Source: Porpolomopsis calyptriformis (Eukaryota > Basidiomycota > Agaricomycetes > Agaricales > Hygrophoraceae). From it: 64,000 nt of DNA. Every line of letters begins with the position of its first letter. Position 1 is the stretch's first letter. The translations under genes were made by a program, and so were the position numbers. The notes under the pieces were generated by a model. The model had not been told where the DNA came from. It worked only from the letters and a program-made list of their open reading frames with translations, and did no database searches. Location: assembly GCA_951640195.1 (NCBI GenBank), contig OX621176.1:434001-498000 (forward strand). The letters are read 5' to 3'. Shown one piece after another: positions 1 through 10,541 of this stretch.

Positions 1-702
1 CATCCTTACGACTGACTCATAGTGACTCAGGTAGTTAGTATATAAAGCCTGACCTCTAGCCAGTAGATTAAGTTCAATTCCTAGTTAAGCTCCCCCACTC
101 TTTAGTCAAATTCATATTCCTTATCAGCCCCTCCAATGTGAGAAGTAAAACCTTCAACTACCAAATCATAACAGGATGAAACATAATGAGTTGGAAATGA
201 AAGGTATCCTACTATGGATAAATGAAAAGGAAAGTCAATGGGGAATCCCATGACATGATAGTGGGGAATCCCTGGGGAGTCCCAAGCAAGATAAGACTAT
301 CTCTGACTAGATACAATAACAAGTATAGAGAATAAAAGGAAAAATTGAGACTGTAACAGTGTCACTATGCAATGACTGGGTTATTCCAAGTCCTTTCTAA
401 CCCTATCACATCTCAGTCTAACTGATCGCACTCAAAAATCTGATTCACTCACTTCCAGTTAAAAATCATTAACATTTTCTCTTTGTTAAGTGTTTTTACA
501 CTCTCAGTGAGTGGATCAGATTTTTCCCCCAAACTCTGAAAAATTGTAATTAAAATTCCATCACATCATATCTCTGTTAATTACAAAATTTTATCATGTC
601 TATTTCAGTGTCACATTCTACAAAGCTGGACATTGCCTATCTGGATTTTCTGATGTCACGTGCGAAGGAATTGTAATTCCCAACTCATCGATCATCACTA
701 CT
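1..702. other. AT-rich intergenic stretch, no gene seen
   Basis: The stretch is AT-rich with many stops in all frames. I see no coding frame with conserved content, no tRNA-like cloverleaf and no clear repeat. It probably holds the upstream region of the HNH gene starting near 703. Confidence 0.5.
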
Positions 703-2346
703 ATGTCCTCCAGCACCCCAGACCTGGTCCCATCAGACGCAAATGTGCATCGATTCTTCGATCGCAATGACTTGCACATATTCATCAATGACAAGCTGTT
801 CTTTGGTGAGAGCTCCCATCCTTCATTGCAAATCTCCGCCTATCACACCGCCCTCAGGCTTTCGGACCGGTCCCAACGTCACTTGGGGGAATCTGTGCGC
901 CTGTTTGAGCACCGTTCTCGGTCTCGTCGGTGGCTATAACTATTTCTTTCAATCAAAACAACCTCCTACGGGCGAGTTGATTTCCTGGGACTTGCGATCC
1001 AGACAAACGTTTGGAAACTGCAAAGCTTACGATTTCCTAGGCATGTACATCCCACGCAAAGATATAGTAATTCTCCTAAACTTGTTATATAGCTTCGTAC
1101 CAGGAACAAACTCCTGAGCATCCTCGGCCAGGGGATGTCCTTTACCGACAAGTCCTGCCACGACCAAGAGTCAGAAGCAGGGCGGGCACACCCTCGGGGA
1201 CGCCAACTAAGACAGCATCTAACTCCCCATCCCCAATGACGCCCTCTGGCAGTCGCTCAGGCGTCTCCACTCCAGTCGATACCCAGTCGCAGGTTCGCAT
1301 CACCTCTTCTTCCCATTGCGATCCTGACCGACCACGCCAATCTATAGGCACGCGATTTCCGTGCTGCCCGTCGCTCCTCCACGATTCCCTCTCCTGTGCA
1401 GAACAAGGCGCGGGTGAGACACTCAGGAACTTTCACATCCTTGCTCTTCTGACCTCTCTTCAGGCAACTAAGGCACCCCAGAGGTGTTGGGATATGTACA
1501 AGCAATGTTGCATTACTAGTAGAGGTCGGCTGCTTAAAAGCGACACTTTAAAGCCACCAGACATCATCGCTTGTCATATATTCCCTTATGCATACCAGGA
1601 TCTAGTTAGTAACTTCCTTCGACTCTTCGTCCACTGAACTGATTTCTGGCCAGTGGGTGGCCAACAGATGGCCGGCATCATGCAATGACCGTGGGCCGGA
1701 CGGTAACTGCAGCCACGACTACACGGGCTATCACCAGATATGTTGCCTCAACAACATGATCCCGTTACGTTCCGACGTCCACGACCTCTGGGACGCATAC
1801 GAAATCGGGGTGGATGTCCTTGTAAGTCCTCCTAACCCATGACCTAGAATGCGTCTCACCCAAATTTGACAGGATAACAATCGCGTGATCAGTTTCTCTG
1901 TGGGCCGCGAGGACCTCGCCGCATGCCACCTCCGGGTAGATCTAGTGGATTCGCGGTACCGCCCAATTCCTCAGCTACTCACCGACCATCTCGCGCAAGG
2001 GGTTTGGCGATGCTGTCTCTATCCAGGGTGGAAACACGGCGATCAGCAACCTCTGACTCGACTGGATCCTCTTGTTGAAGACACCGAACGGATGCTCTCT
2101 GAATACGACGAATCTGAGGAAGGTGATCTGTCGGACACAGCCATTTCCTTAACCGCTAAACTACGACGGTTGGACCTTGATTCCCGAGGAGTACTTGATG
2201 AAGTAACGAGAGCATACCCGCAAATCAGCATGAAGGAGACGGAAGGTGGGGAGGGTAAAGCTGCTTTCGAGGAGTATCTACACGCCGTTTTATCGATCAG
2301 GAACAACACCATCCCTATGCTTCGGGGATATATTGAAGAGGACTGA
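703..2346 (+). CDS. HNH-nuclease-domain protein (fungal family)
   Basis: My model joins 703-805, 858-1066, 1119-1292, 1348-1413, 1464-1604, 1654-1821 and 1873-2346 (444 residues); every junction is GT-AG with introns of 49-55 bp. The HNH_2-like core is spread over exons 5-6: a Cys pair followed by IIACHIFPYAY, then CCLNNMIPLRSDVHDLWDAY, which matches the usual 'N-ILLR-DVH-LWD' block of fungal HNH proteins. A Ser/Pro/Thr-rich linker precedes the core, and an acidic helix-rich tail follows it. The N-terminus reads ISWDLRSRQTFGNCKAYDFLG, resembling the start of such fungal proteins. These proteins are common in mushrooms and their substrate is unknown. Exons 3-4 are the least certain because the linker is poorly conserved. 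Confidence 0.75.
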
Positions 2347-2466
2347 CATGGGACACGAGGAAAGTTCCGACCATATTTTCCCATGTACTGTCGGTACTTT
2401 TTCTAAATCCACACACCTAGGACAGGCTAGAAAAAGTGTAAAAAGTGACCTATGAAATAACAGTGA

Positions 2467-2838
2467 GTGGGATGGAGTCTTGTATCACTAAAGGTCGTGA
2501 GATGTGTCGCATCTGACCAGAACATCGGAGCGACAACTACTCGCGGCAGTTTGCGGTTTCGCCACCACTCCATCTTCAGTGATTGTGTCGAAGGCTCGGA
2601 CATTCCGAGTGCCTCGTGTACCGATGGCTCAAACCCAACTGGCCCAGTGTTTGGTTATATCGCGCCAGACGGCTGGGTCCACTCAATTACTCGGAATCTA
2701 CGGATTTGTTGGATTCCGGTCACTTTTAGACCTTGGACGCTGGCTATGAAGGGAGAACGTGTAGTTTTCGGTACCACAGATGGTCGTCTCATTATGCTTG
2801 ATTTTGCATGCGTGGACTTGTATTTTCGTAACCTGTAG
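2467..2838 (+). pseudogene. Relic of the C-terminal tail of a NACHT-WD40 gene
   Basis: From about 2620 to the stop at 2838 the frame encodes the same tail as the intact NLRs in this window: NPTGPVFGYI..DGWVHSITRN, then RICWIPVTFRP, then LDFACVDLYFRNL. Upstream there is no recognisable WD40 repeat or NACHT, so only the 3' end survives. Orientation is opposite to the nearest intact copy (A). It is probably non-functional, although the tail frame itself has no stop. Confidence 0.8.
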
Positions 2839-3480
2839 CTGTGCTCTTTCATCGGCTTGTCCATTGCGTACCACTGCTGTTCTGACATTTCTTATAGTTT
2901 TCTCGTTGAATCGTTTCAACACTTAAAATGTGAAATGTTACTTTCGACCGATTATACCAACTTACTGAATGGTGATGAAAACAACAATGTTTTGCGTGTC
3001 CCCATAACTACAACTAATGACATGCACATTTACGGCCAAGGGCATCTGAAAGTGGCAGGGAATATCGGTGTGTCAAACATGGGGAAAGACGAGGAAGATG
3101 CCAGGACGCTCTTAGCGTGGGTATCGAACCCCTCTGAGCTTGGGTTTCTATCCTTCTGTAAAACCAACATGCTAGAGAAACAATTCAAAAAATATATAAG
3201 CCGTTGTCTCCCTCGGAGAGTATGTTCTCACCATATGCCGGTAACTCTTCGATCCCCCGAGCATCGTTACCCCCCTGACGCTCACCAGTCCTCTCTGGAG
3301 GAGAAATGTGATGATAAGAAGGGTGTCACCACTGTAGAAGACGCACGCTTCGATCGAGATGGCTGACCTCTACGAATGTGAGTGTGGACAATGAGATGAA
3401 GACCCCTGCCGCTGCGACTGTGCGCGATGAGACATGGTCAGCACCGAAATCAACAGCTACGACAACGAGGCAGTCTTCTG
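2839..3480 (+). repeat. Diverged copy of the NLR 3'-flank/5'-flank spacer
   Basis: This segment aligns by eye, with many substitutions, to the spacer that follows NLR F (48550-49685) and its inverted copy at 27091-28225. Shared landmarks are the block around 2958-2998 (ttactgaatggtgatgaa), the block around 3043-3105 (ending in gacgaggaagatgccagg) and the block at 3350-3375 (cttcgatcgagatggc). It marks the tail relic as part of an old copy of the NLR unit rather than a stray exon. Confidence 0.6.
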
Positions 3481-3650
3481 CGTCGAAATTGCCGTTCTTT
3501 TTTTTGGAGGTGGATGGGAGGAGAACCTCGCTGGTATATAAGTCCTTGTAATCGCATTTATGTCCGAACTTGCCAATGGCGATGTGCGGTTTCCCTTCAA
3601 AAGAAATACTTCATTGAGTATGGTGTGTGTGACCGTTTCAGGAGGTGACG

Positions 3651-4025
3651 ATGTCTGGTGCACCCACCAACCGCTCCCTCAACCGACCGAAATCTGGAAT
3701 AAGGGACTTTTTCTGGAGGCGCAGGATATGGTTTGAAACAACGTTTGTATTCTCAATGCTCGAGCCATGGGAGAAATTCCTCCTCTGTAAGTCCCTTCCA
3801 GACACACGATGACTATCTCTGTCCCCCCAACTGTCTCCAACAGTGACGATCTTCGCGTTCCTGTTCATTCTGTTCTGCACGGGAATATTCAAGTACCTCC
3901 CTTCGCACCTTCTCATTATGAAGGGCAGAGCGGCGTATTATCTTTGGGGTCAGGAAGGCGGCGAGTCGTTTTTTTGGCAATGGGTAGAAAGTTGGCAGGG
4001 CACTGGCTCTCGGAAGGAGTTTTAG
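3651..4025 (+). CDS. Serine palmitoyltransferase small-subunit-like protein
   Basis: Joining 3651-3786 and 3844-4025 across a 57-bp GT-AG intron gives 105 residues. After a basic N-terminus comes WFETTFVFSMLEPWEKF, a hydrophobic segment (IFAFLFILFCTGIF) and KYLPSHLLIM. The 'MLEPWE', 'TG' and 'PQH/PSH' landmarks are those of the SPTSSA/SPTSSB family of small ER membrane activators of serine palmitoyltransferase, which catalyses the first step of sphingolipid synthesis. The protein ends with AYYLWGQEG and a short Trp-rich tail. The assignment rests on the spacing of these landmarks around one membrane helix. The start is the first ATG in a frame that stays open into the intron. Confidence 0.72.
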
Positions 4026-4508
4026 CTCACCCGTCAGTTCTGATTCCCGGTCAGTCTCTTTGGATTATGATGGGCTATATCAGCGTTGGTTAACCGTCTC
4101 GCCCCTCGGATCAGTTAAATAATACCATTAGATGGAATGTCTTCCCCCTCCCGGTTTTTTTCATATTTTCGGATTCACGTTTACTCCGTAGCTATTCATC
4201 GACATTCAATCACAGGATGGACAGGCCAGAAAGTCTGGCTGGAGATAACGAATGCGAGAGGCCTCTAAATGCAACCATCCTCCAAGATGCCCCACATCTC
4301 CTTTAAGATCAGTAAACCTCTGAGAGAGCTAGAAAACTGGAGGCTACCACAGTCCATTCCCACAAAATCGAGGATCATATCACGGCTTTCCTGTGCTCAC
4401 AGCAGTCATCATGCCTCACGACTTCCTTCGAGCTCTTCCCACTCAACCTGCCTACCAATTGTCCAGAAAGTCATACAGATCCTAATAGTGATACATAAAT
4501 TAAGGCAG
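4026..4508. other. Convergent intergenic region, no gene seen
   Basis: This 480-bp stretch lies between the 3' ends of two convergent genes. I see only short stop-interrupted frames and no recognisable element. Confidence 0.45.
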
Positions 4509-6725
4509 TCATCTACCAGTCAAACACCCTGAAGTCATCGTGGACCACAGATCAGCCAGGAACGGACACGACAAAAGAGCAAGAGACACGCACTCCTCAT
4601 GAAGCTCGATCCCTCCCACAGCCTTCCTTCTCCGCACATCCACATTCCCAATCGCCTTCGCAACTTCGTCTCCCAGCGTCAGTGGCCCGCAGACGCCGAC
4701 GATCACGCCCGTTATAGCCTCCGCGTCTTTCACGCCGGACCCCAACGAGACCGCGCGTGAGATGACAGCGTCGAGGACTTTGCCGAATCGCGGCCGGCTT
4801 GGACTCAGTGTGAGTCCTGGGATGAACGTCCCCTTCTCGACGGGGTTCACGGTGGCGCGGGTGTAGAACACGGATATTCTGAGTGGCGTGAACGTACTCC
4901 GTTCGATAAGGGAGGTGAACAGCGGGAGCAACGGCTTCAGGGATGCTATATGCAGTTTCGTCTTTAGCGTCACATTGTCGTGGCGAACAAACGGAGCTTA
5001 CCATGATCCTGCACGCACCATATCAATTCGATCACCTTGACGCGACTTGCACCCTCGAGGTCTTTCTGGACAAGATCTTGAACGGCCGAGAGTGCGAAGG
5101 AGATACCACTACCGCCGACAACGAATACGGCAGCGGAATAGCTAGCAAATATCGTGTGACCAGGACCGCCTGTTGAGTTGCTTATTAATTATGAACACGG
5201 AGCGACAATGGGAAGTACCCACCATACGGACCCTCTACCATGACCTTGATATTCCTTCCAACTCCAAGGCCCCCTTCACAATAGCCGCCCGCTTTCGCAA
5301 TCTAGTTCTGTGTCAGGTTCGAGTACCATGTCCAAACCAAAACTATCGTTTCTCACCTCGTACAGGTTGCTCGTCCACCTCCCTGCCTTCTTGCACATCA
5401 AGACCAGTCCCTCTTCGCTACCACTCATACTAGCGATCGTGAAAGGGTGAACTTCTGCCCACCCGTACCATCCCATCCCAGACGAAAGAACGCGGATGCG
5501 AACGTGTTGGCCCGCGCGCCAGCCCACATTCAGCCGGGGAATCTCGATGCGCGTCATGCCGAGCTCAGGGAGGGGCCGGATCCTCGCGTTCCGGATCCGC
5601 GTCTTGAAAAGACGGAGAAAGTGGTCCAGGCCGTAGATACCGGCAACAGCCAATATATATGGTGTCATGATGGCGTTGTGGCGGTATAGCTGATTTTTGT
5701 GCGGGTGTATAAGCGGGTAAAGGGCAGAAGGGAGGGAGGGAGGGGACGTACTGCGGGAAGAAGGATGCAGAAACCGACGACGTGTGTGCTGAAGAAGATG
5801 TTGTACGCCGTCTTGCGCCAAAAAGATGTCGAGAACAAGAAAATGACATCTGTGCAGGCGAGTGCTGCAAAGCCCCAGGCGACGGATGGGCTCTTGAGGC
5901 TTTTGATGAAAGTACCATTCAGTGCATCCTGATAGACTGTAGAAAAAAAAGTAAACATGTGGAAAGAAAAGGTTGCTAACTATTTACCGTATCCGAGTGC
6001 GTGGATATTGGAGGCAAGTACCAGCAATCTGCCCGCAAAACGATGAAAGTAGTTGAGCTTTTGAAAAAAGTATGAGCTTGGTTTGAACAAAAACCAACCA
6101 ACAAACACACCTTCTCGTAACTGAGGCCAAGCAGCATTCCAGCGATGCTATTCTTGGCCGCAAAAGCAAACACAAGCGGAAGCTGTGACATCGCGACGAA
6201 GCCCGTCCGGAGAGGATCCACGAACGGATTCGATTCGATCAAGGTGACGTACAACAGGGTTGAAAAATATCCGCCGAGAACAAGCACTTGGCCGAGAGAG
6301 AATCCGGGTGCGAACCTGTAGCGGAGAACGGGCGCGAATGGGCGGGCCACAGCGGGGCAGGAGGGGACGTGCATCGGGTAGTGCATCCGTCTCCGTCTAC
6401 CCTTTCGACGCTGGGCGACGTACCCCTGGGCGAACAGCGAATGGGAATCGTCCGAGGCAAAGTCCATGCCTCGTTCGGAGGGTATCCCAAGGGTGGAGTA
6501 CTGGGCAGGTATGAGCTCGGTACTGGGCCGTCTCAGGCGGACGGAACGAAGAATGTGGCCGCGAGTCCATTCGGCGGATCGTGAGAGGCGGGCGAGGGCG
6601 CGTGGGAGGCGGAATAGGACGATGCAGCTTGTGATGGCGATGAGAAGGATGTCTAGATGGAAAACGAGAGTGCCTGGGTTTGCTGGCGATGGCTTCGGGG
6701 GCGGGGTGGAGGGGAGGAGAGTCAT
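4509..6725 (-). CDS. Ferric reductase, FRE/NOX superfamily flavocytochrome
   Basis: Model: complement of 4509-4945, 5002-5169, 5223-5301, 5357-5689, 5752-5936, 5988-6057 and 6111-6725 (628 residues). All six introns are GT-AG, 51-62 bp. The first half has several membrane helices with haem-ligand-type histidines in YFHRFAGR, SNIHALGY and FFSTHVVGF. A FAD-binding HPFTIAS lies at about residues 371-377. The NADPH half has GPYGG, FVVGGSGIS (about 444) and near the C-terminus VCGP. This is the full order of a plasma-membrane or vacuolar ferric-chelate reductase that moves electrons from cytosolic NADPH across the membrane to Fe(III). A basic cytosolic loop (QRRKGRRRR) follows the first helix. Tandem GATA boxes 70-90 bp upstream fit iron regulation. 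Confidence 0.88.
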
Positions 6726-6792
6726 GGATAATGGCTGGTTTGAGTCACGAGCAGAGCATTTAAACCAGACGTTGAAAGCGTGGTGATCGAAT

Positions 6793-6813
6793 TTATCTTA
6801 TCTTATCTTATCT
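6793..6813 (-). promoter_or_regulatory. Four tandem AGATAA boxes upstream of the ferric reductase
   Basis: On the minus strand AGATAA recurs four times at 5-bp spacing, 68-88 bp before the ferric reductase ATG at 6725. Fungal iron regulators of the SRE/Fep1/Urbs1 class are GATA factors that bind GATAA-type sites, often at iron-uptake genes. The repeat could also be a simple-sequence run, so the regulatory role is inferred. Confidence 0.5.
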
Positions 6814-6881
6814 ACTAGAAAAGTACGATAACATATGATCAACTCTGGTGGGTGAAAACTGGCTGGCAAGCAAGGTACGTT

Positions 6882-7991
6882 TCAATGACTGTACACTTTC
6901 TGAAGGTCGAGTAACAGCAACTCGGGTTGGGGTAAACATTCAGGTATTGGCTCGACTAGCTCGTCGAGGGGAAACAGGTCGATCCAGTGAGCTATAGGCT
7001 CAGGTGGCACCTCTGGAATAGGACTGTTCATGGGTTGTGAACTGTCTGAATACAGCGTAGTTTTGCCGGGAGACTGAAGGAGAATTTTGAGGGGGCGCGT
7101 GTCTGGAGATGGGAGAGGGACGTCGTATGGTACCGCAGGCGTTTGCTGTGGAGGAGTGGAAAGGTCTAGAGGCAGTATTGAACCCTCAGCCCCCCTCTTG
7201 ACCCTCTCTACAGACAGCCTTGCTTGATCTTCGGGAATGCCCTTTCGCCTAAGCACATCATCATACAACCGCAGAAGGGCTCCTTTGGATTGACCAAAAA
7301 TGCGTTGGGACTGTCCGAGAATGCGGGTGGTCGTACTTTCGAACCAGTGATAGACTGAGTTGGTGTCCTCAAGCTGCTGGTCTAATGGTATAGACTTGCG
7401 TGTCTTCAGGTTACCGTATTTGCAAATAGCAAGTTGCAGGCCCGTTCGCAATTCCCCGTATGATGGGTCAGATGCGAGACGCCAATGGGCTGTGCCAATT
7501 GCATGGTCACTGAAAGTCATCCCATTTTTGGAGAAAATGGCCTGGTTCTCCTTCCACCAACGTTCGTTGTCGTCTTCGAACTCTCTCCCTGTGATCGCGA
7601 CCACGATAGGAATCGTTTCTCCACAAAGGATGGCTCGTATCAACCGATAATTCTCGACTGTGTTGGTGGTAATTCTGAAGCGTGTGACGAACACGAGAAC
7701 GTGGATGCCTCCTAAATCGCAAAGGAGATCGTAGAGCTGCTGAAAGGCAGCGTCGGCTGAGACTGTTCCCTTCATGGATTCCTCTAAGCCAGCCATATCA
7801 AACACGTTCATAAGCTGTCCGTCGAATTGGATTATACATCCTCGATACTGGAAGGTCGTTCCAGCTGCCCCAGAACCAATATCGAAAACTTCCTCGCCTG
7901 CGAGCATGTTGACGATAGATGTCTTTCCTACGCCGGGCTCGCCAAATATCACCACATTTCGCAGAAACGGTACGGGACTTTTGCTATGCAA
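6882..7991 (-). CDS. AIG1/GIMAP-like GTPase (5' end unresolved)
   Basis: One long exon encodes about 369 residues. The G1 P-loop GEPGVGKTS lies about 20 residues in, a threonine at the G2 position in GTTFQYRG, and G3 as DMAG. Between G3 and the G4 region are the helices seen in AIG1 proteins (TRFRITTNTVENYRLIRAILCG). The expected G4 NKxD is replaced by AITGREFEDD. The C-terminal third is Pro-rich. No in-frame ATG exists before the P-loop: a stop lies just upstream of 7991, so a short first exon is likely, perhaps near 8020-8050. The role is unknown; mushroom genomes carry many such G-domain proteins. Confidence 0.7.
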   Translation of the reverse strand: MHSKSPVPFLRNVVIFGEPGVGKTSIVNMLAGEEVFDIGSGAAGTTFQYRGCIIQFDGQLMNVFDMAGLEESMKGTVSADAAFQQLYDLLCDLGGIHVLVFVTRFRITTNTVENYRLIRAILCGETIPIVVAITGREFEDDNERWWKENQAIFSKNGMTFSDHAIGTAHWRLASDPSYGELRTGLQLAICKYGNLKTRKSIPLDQQLEDTNSVYHWFESTTTRILGQSQRIFGQSKGALLRLYDDVLRRKGIPEDQARLSVERVKRGAEGSILPLDLSTPPQQTPAVPYDVPLPSPDTRPLKILLQSPGKTTLYSDSSQPMNSPIPEVPPEPIAHWIDLFPLDELVEPIPECLPQPELLLLDLQKVYSH

Positions 7992-8515
7992 GCGCGAAGA
8001 TGGTCCTGGATGTTAAACCTTTAGGCACACTCCCATCATCCTGGTTGGTCATTGCCTAGGTTGTTTTCGTGTTATAAACTTTAGAATGATAAGGCGAGTG
8101 AGGAACTCACTCCTCGACAGCACCTATCGACAATATAAATTTTTGGTTAGGCGGAAAGTATCTGTAACTTGACAATTTTAGACACCGTGAAATGTGTAAG
8201 CGAACCTGCTGTTTACCGATATGTAGTTGTATTTCCAGTTTGAATGTTGCTGAAGAGGTGTCAACATAGTTACAATCGTGAAGGTTGTTTGAGCTCACTG
8301 ATTGCTTGGGGTGATAGGCCAAATCAAAGTTCCCTCGGCCGGGATTTATATACGCAATGCAACCTAAGGACCACCAATCCTTGGCAGAGCCAGCGGTATC
8401 GGTATTGCCAAGTCGTCTGGACAGGCCTCGTTGTGTATTCATGTCGCGGTAGTTGGTGTTATTATCTTATCTTATCTATCGACAACCCAGTTTGGCCACG
8501 CTCGCACTCGCAGCC
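7992..8515. other. Divergent promoter region with three TTATCT boxes
   Basis: The stretch separates the GTPase gene and the SNARE gene. At 8462-8478 TTATCT recurs three times at 5-bp spacing, like the GATA run at 6793 and about 40-55 bp before the SNARE ATG. I see no convincing gene; the frame at 8107-8442 is discussed under rejected items. Confidence 0.45.
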
Positions 8516-9406
8516 ATGACACTCCAAAAACTTACCGCCCTTTCCGCCCAAACTCTTTCTCTCCTCCTCGAACGCCAGCGCTTGCAGAACCTGCCCTCGT
8601 CAGGCCGCGTCACCTCTGCCTCTCTCCACCTCCCACAGATCACACGAAACTTGAAACAGCTCCGTACAGGAATTATCGAGCTCGAGGCGGACCGCGCCGA
8701 GCCAGAAGCCGTGGAGGTGCTCAGAGGCCAGTATGAGCGCATGAGAGGCATGCTCGGTCAGGACGGTCGGGAGTTGGCCAGGTATGTTGTCCTTTCCGCC
8801 GTTCACAACGATCAAACGTCGCCTGACACGATCCAAGCATGGTCAAGCCAGCGCCGCCAGTTCATGTCGAATCCCCAACCCATCCTGGTCCATCACCGAA
8901 CTCGCTGCAAATGGCACCACTACCACCAACAGACAGCGACCCCGTTTACGCCCGGTACAAAGACGACCCCGAATTGGGCCACGGAGAGCAAGATACCCTG
9001 CTGCAGACGCAAAAACGTCTGATGGACGGTCAGTTCTCTGTTCCACCGCCACAGTTCAATAAACGCTCTCACATCCTACGACAGAACAAGACGGCCACCT
9101 CGATCTCTTATCAGGTTCCATCAACCGTCAGCGTGATCTCTCATTGCAGATCAACGACGAGCTAGACGTGCACGTCGGCCTGCTCCAAGAACTTGATACG
9201 GATCTCGATCACACCGAAAGCCGACTCAGTCGTGCGCGGCGGGGTCTTGAACGGGTAGCTCGAGGCACAAGGGAGAACGGTCGGTTTCCACTTCATTTCC
9301 GTATCCCTTGAAAGCGCTCACAACAATGACGGCTCTAGGTTCGACCGTGACAATCGGTGTCCTCATCCTCCTACTCTTGATATTAATCATTGTTTTCAAG
9401 ACGTGA
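8516..9406 (+). CDS. SYN8: Qc-SNARE, Syn8/syntaxin-8 type, tail-anchored
   Basis: Exons 8516-8781, 8838-9028, 9085-9279 and 9339-9406 (introns 56-59 bp) give 239 residues. The N-terminal half is helical (LQKLTALSAQTLSLLLERQRL). The SNARE helix runs from about residue 150 to 212, starting with a DEQ..L.SGSI.RQ block, and the C-terminus is one hydrophobic helix (IGVLILLLLILIIVF) ending KT, a tail anchor. At the expected zero layer the sequence is ELDVHVGLL, so a His sits where Gln is usual in animal syntaxin 8; I believe this is also seen in fungal Syn8 relatives. The protein should act in endosome/vacuole fusion with Vti1- and Pep12-type partners. All four exons are needed to keep the frame. 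Confidence 0.85.
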
Positions 9407-9506
9407 TTTCATAGGAGCACATTTCACCTACATTATTAATCTTCCCCCGGTGCAATTATTATATATTGGGTCATACTGTATTATTGTGTACTACCGATGA
9501 ACCTCA

Positions 9507-10509
9507 TCACTGGACACCCAACACTCCCCAAACAGCTTTTCCGACAATGACACCATCATTCCTCCACCACTCTCGCCTTCGCGCGTCCTTCGCTGTCTCG
9601 GCGTCTATAATGCCAGACGCAGTACGGCTAGCAATGATAGCCTCCATGGCAGGTTGCGTGAAATCAGGGTGACCTTCGATTGTCAAGATATGAATGTCGG
9701 TAAGTCGGAACGTGGACGGGTCGTGAGAGGCGGCGGAAGGCGAGAACCGGACCATGCCCTGGTTATCGTACGCAGGTGTCGAGCCGAGGAGGTGGAAACC
9801 TGGTGGAACGGTCGGGACGTGGTCTCTATGCACCTGTTCGATATTCTGGGTGATGTCCGGTCGGGGTGAGAAGTCGCTGCGGAGGCAAGTTCGGGAACGG
9901 CTACTCACCAGAGCGGGCACACCAAAAATGCGCTGGCCGATGTCCGTATGCTGGACTTCTGTGATGCCCAGCTCCCATTTCCCGCCAAAGACGCATTCCC
10001 CCCCGAGCGCGATCGCGATGATTTGATGACCGAAACAAAAGCCTGTATTATGGCTTGCTGCTTAGCGGGGAGGGAGGGATGGAGACGAGAGAGGGAGACG
10101 TACCGAAGAGCTTGATGTGCGGTTCATGTTCCGCGATGTCTACGACATACGCAATCAACTGGTCTATCCAGTCCAGTTTCTGGTACGCAGAAAATTCTAT
10201 TTCCGAACCGCAAAAACATCAGCATCGCGTGCTTTGAATCGTTCAGTTGGACACACTTGATCCCGATATAAGAATACCATCATAGTCTGCTGCGTTAGCT
10301 GGGTAGTCCTTGTTGTCGACGACGTCATATGGGTCGAGGATGAACTCTGTGTCCTTGCAGGCCGTACGAAGGAGGGTGGTAAAAAGGTGGTGGTAGTCGC
10401 CAGCAACGGGAATGAATGCCATATGAGTGTCGCAGACAAGGAGGGCCAGACGGATGGTTTGGCGTTCAGAGGACATCGGAGTAAGGGACGAAGACAGTTT
10501 AGTTGGCAT
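9507..10509 (-). CDS. Class I glutamine-amidotransferase-like protein (GuaA-type domain)
   Basis: Complement of 9507-9845, 9909-10042, 10104-10196 and 10257-10509 encodes 272 residues. It opens LALLVCDTHM, then DYDGILISGS (the oxyanion-strand position of class I GATases), then the nucleophile elbow IKLFGICFGHQIIA with Cys in GxCxGHQ, and the catalytic His-x-Glu-type region ILTIEGHPDFT. Thus the Cys-His-Glu triad positions look present (GHPDF is a variant order). It is a stand-alone GATase domain like YLR126C of yeast or bacterial GuaA-like proteins, with no synthetase domain; it may be a peptidase or deglycase rather than an ammonia donor. The first ATG is used; a second lies 12 codons later. 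Confidence 0.8.
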
Positions 10510-10541
10510 TTGCTGTCAAGGTCGAGAAGTGGTACAAAAAT

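Noticed and set aside
8107..8442. Minus-strand frame with KDWWSLGCIAY, resembling the kinase motif DxWSxGxxxYE
   Set aside because: No HRD, DFG, APE or P-loop lies near it, the frame is short, and the rest is unlike a kinase. A chance match or a very old relic is more likely.
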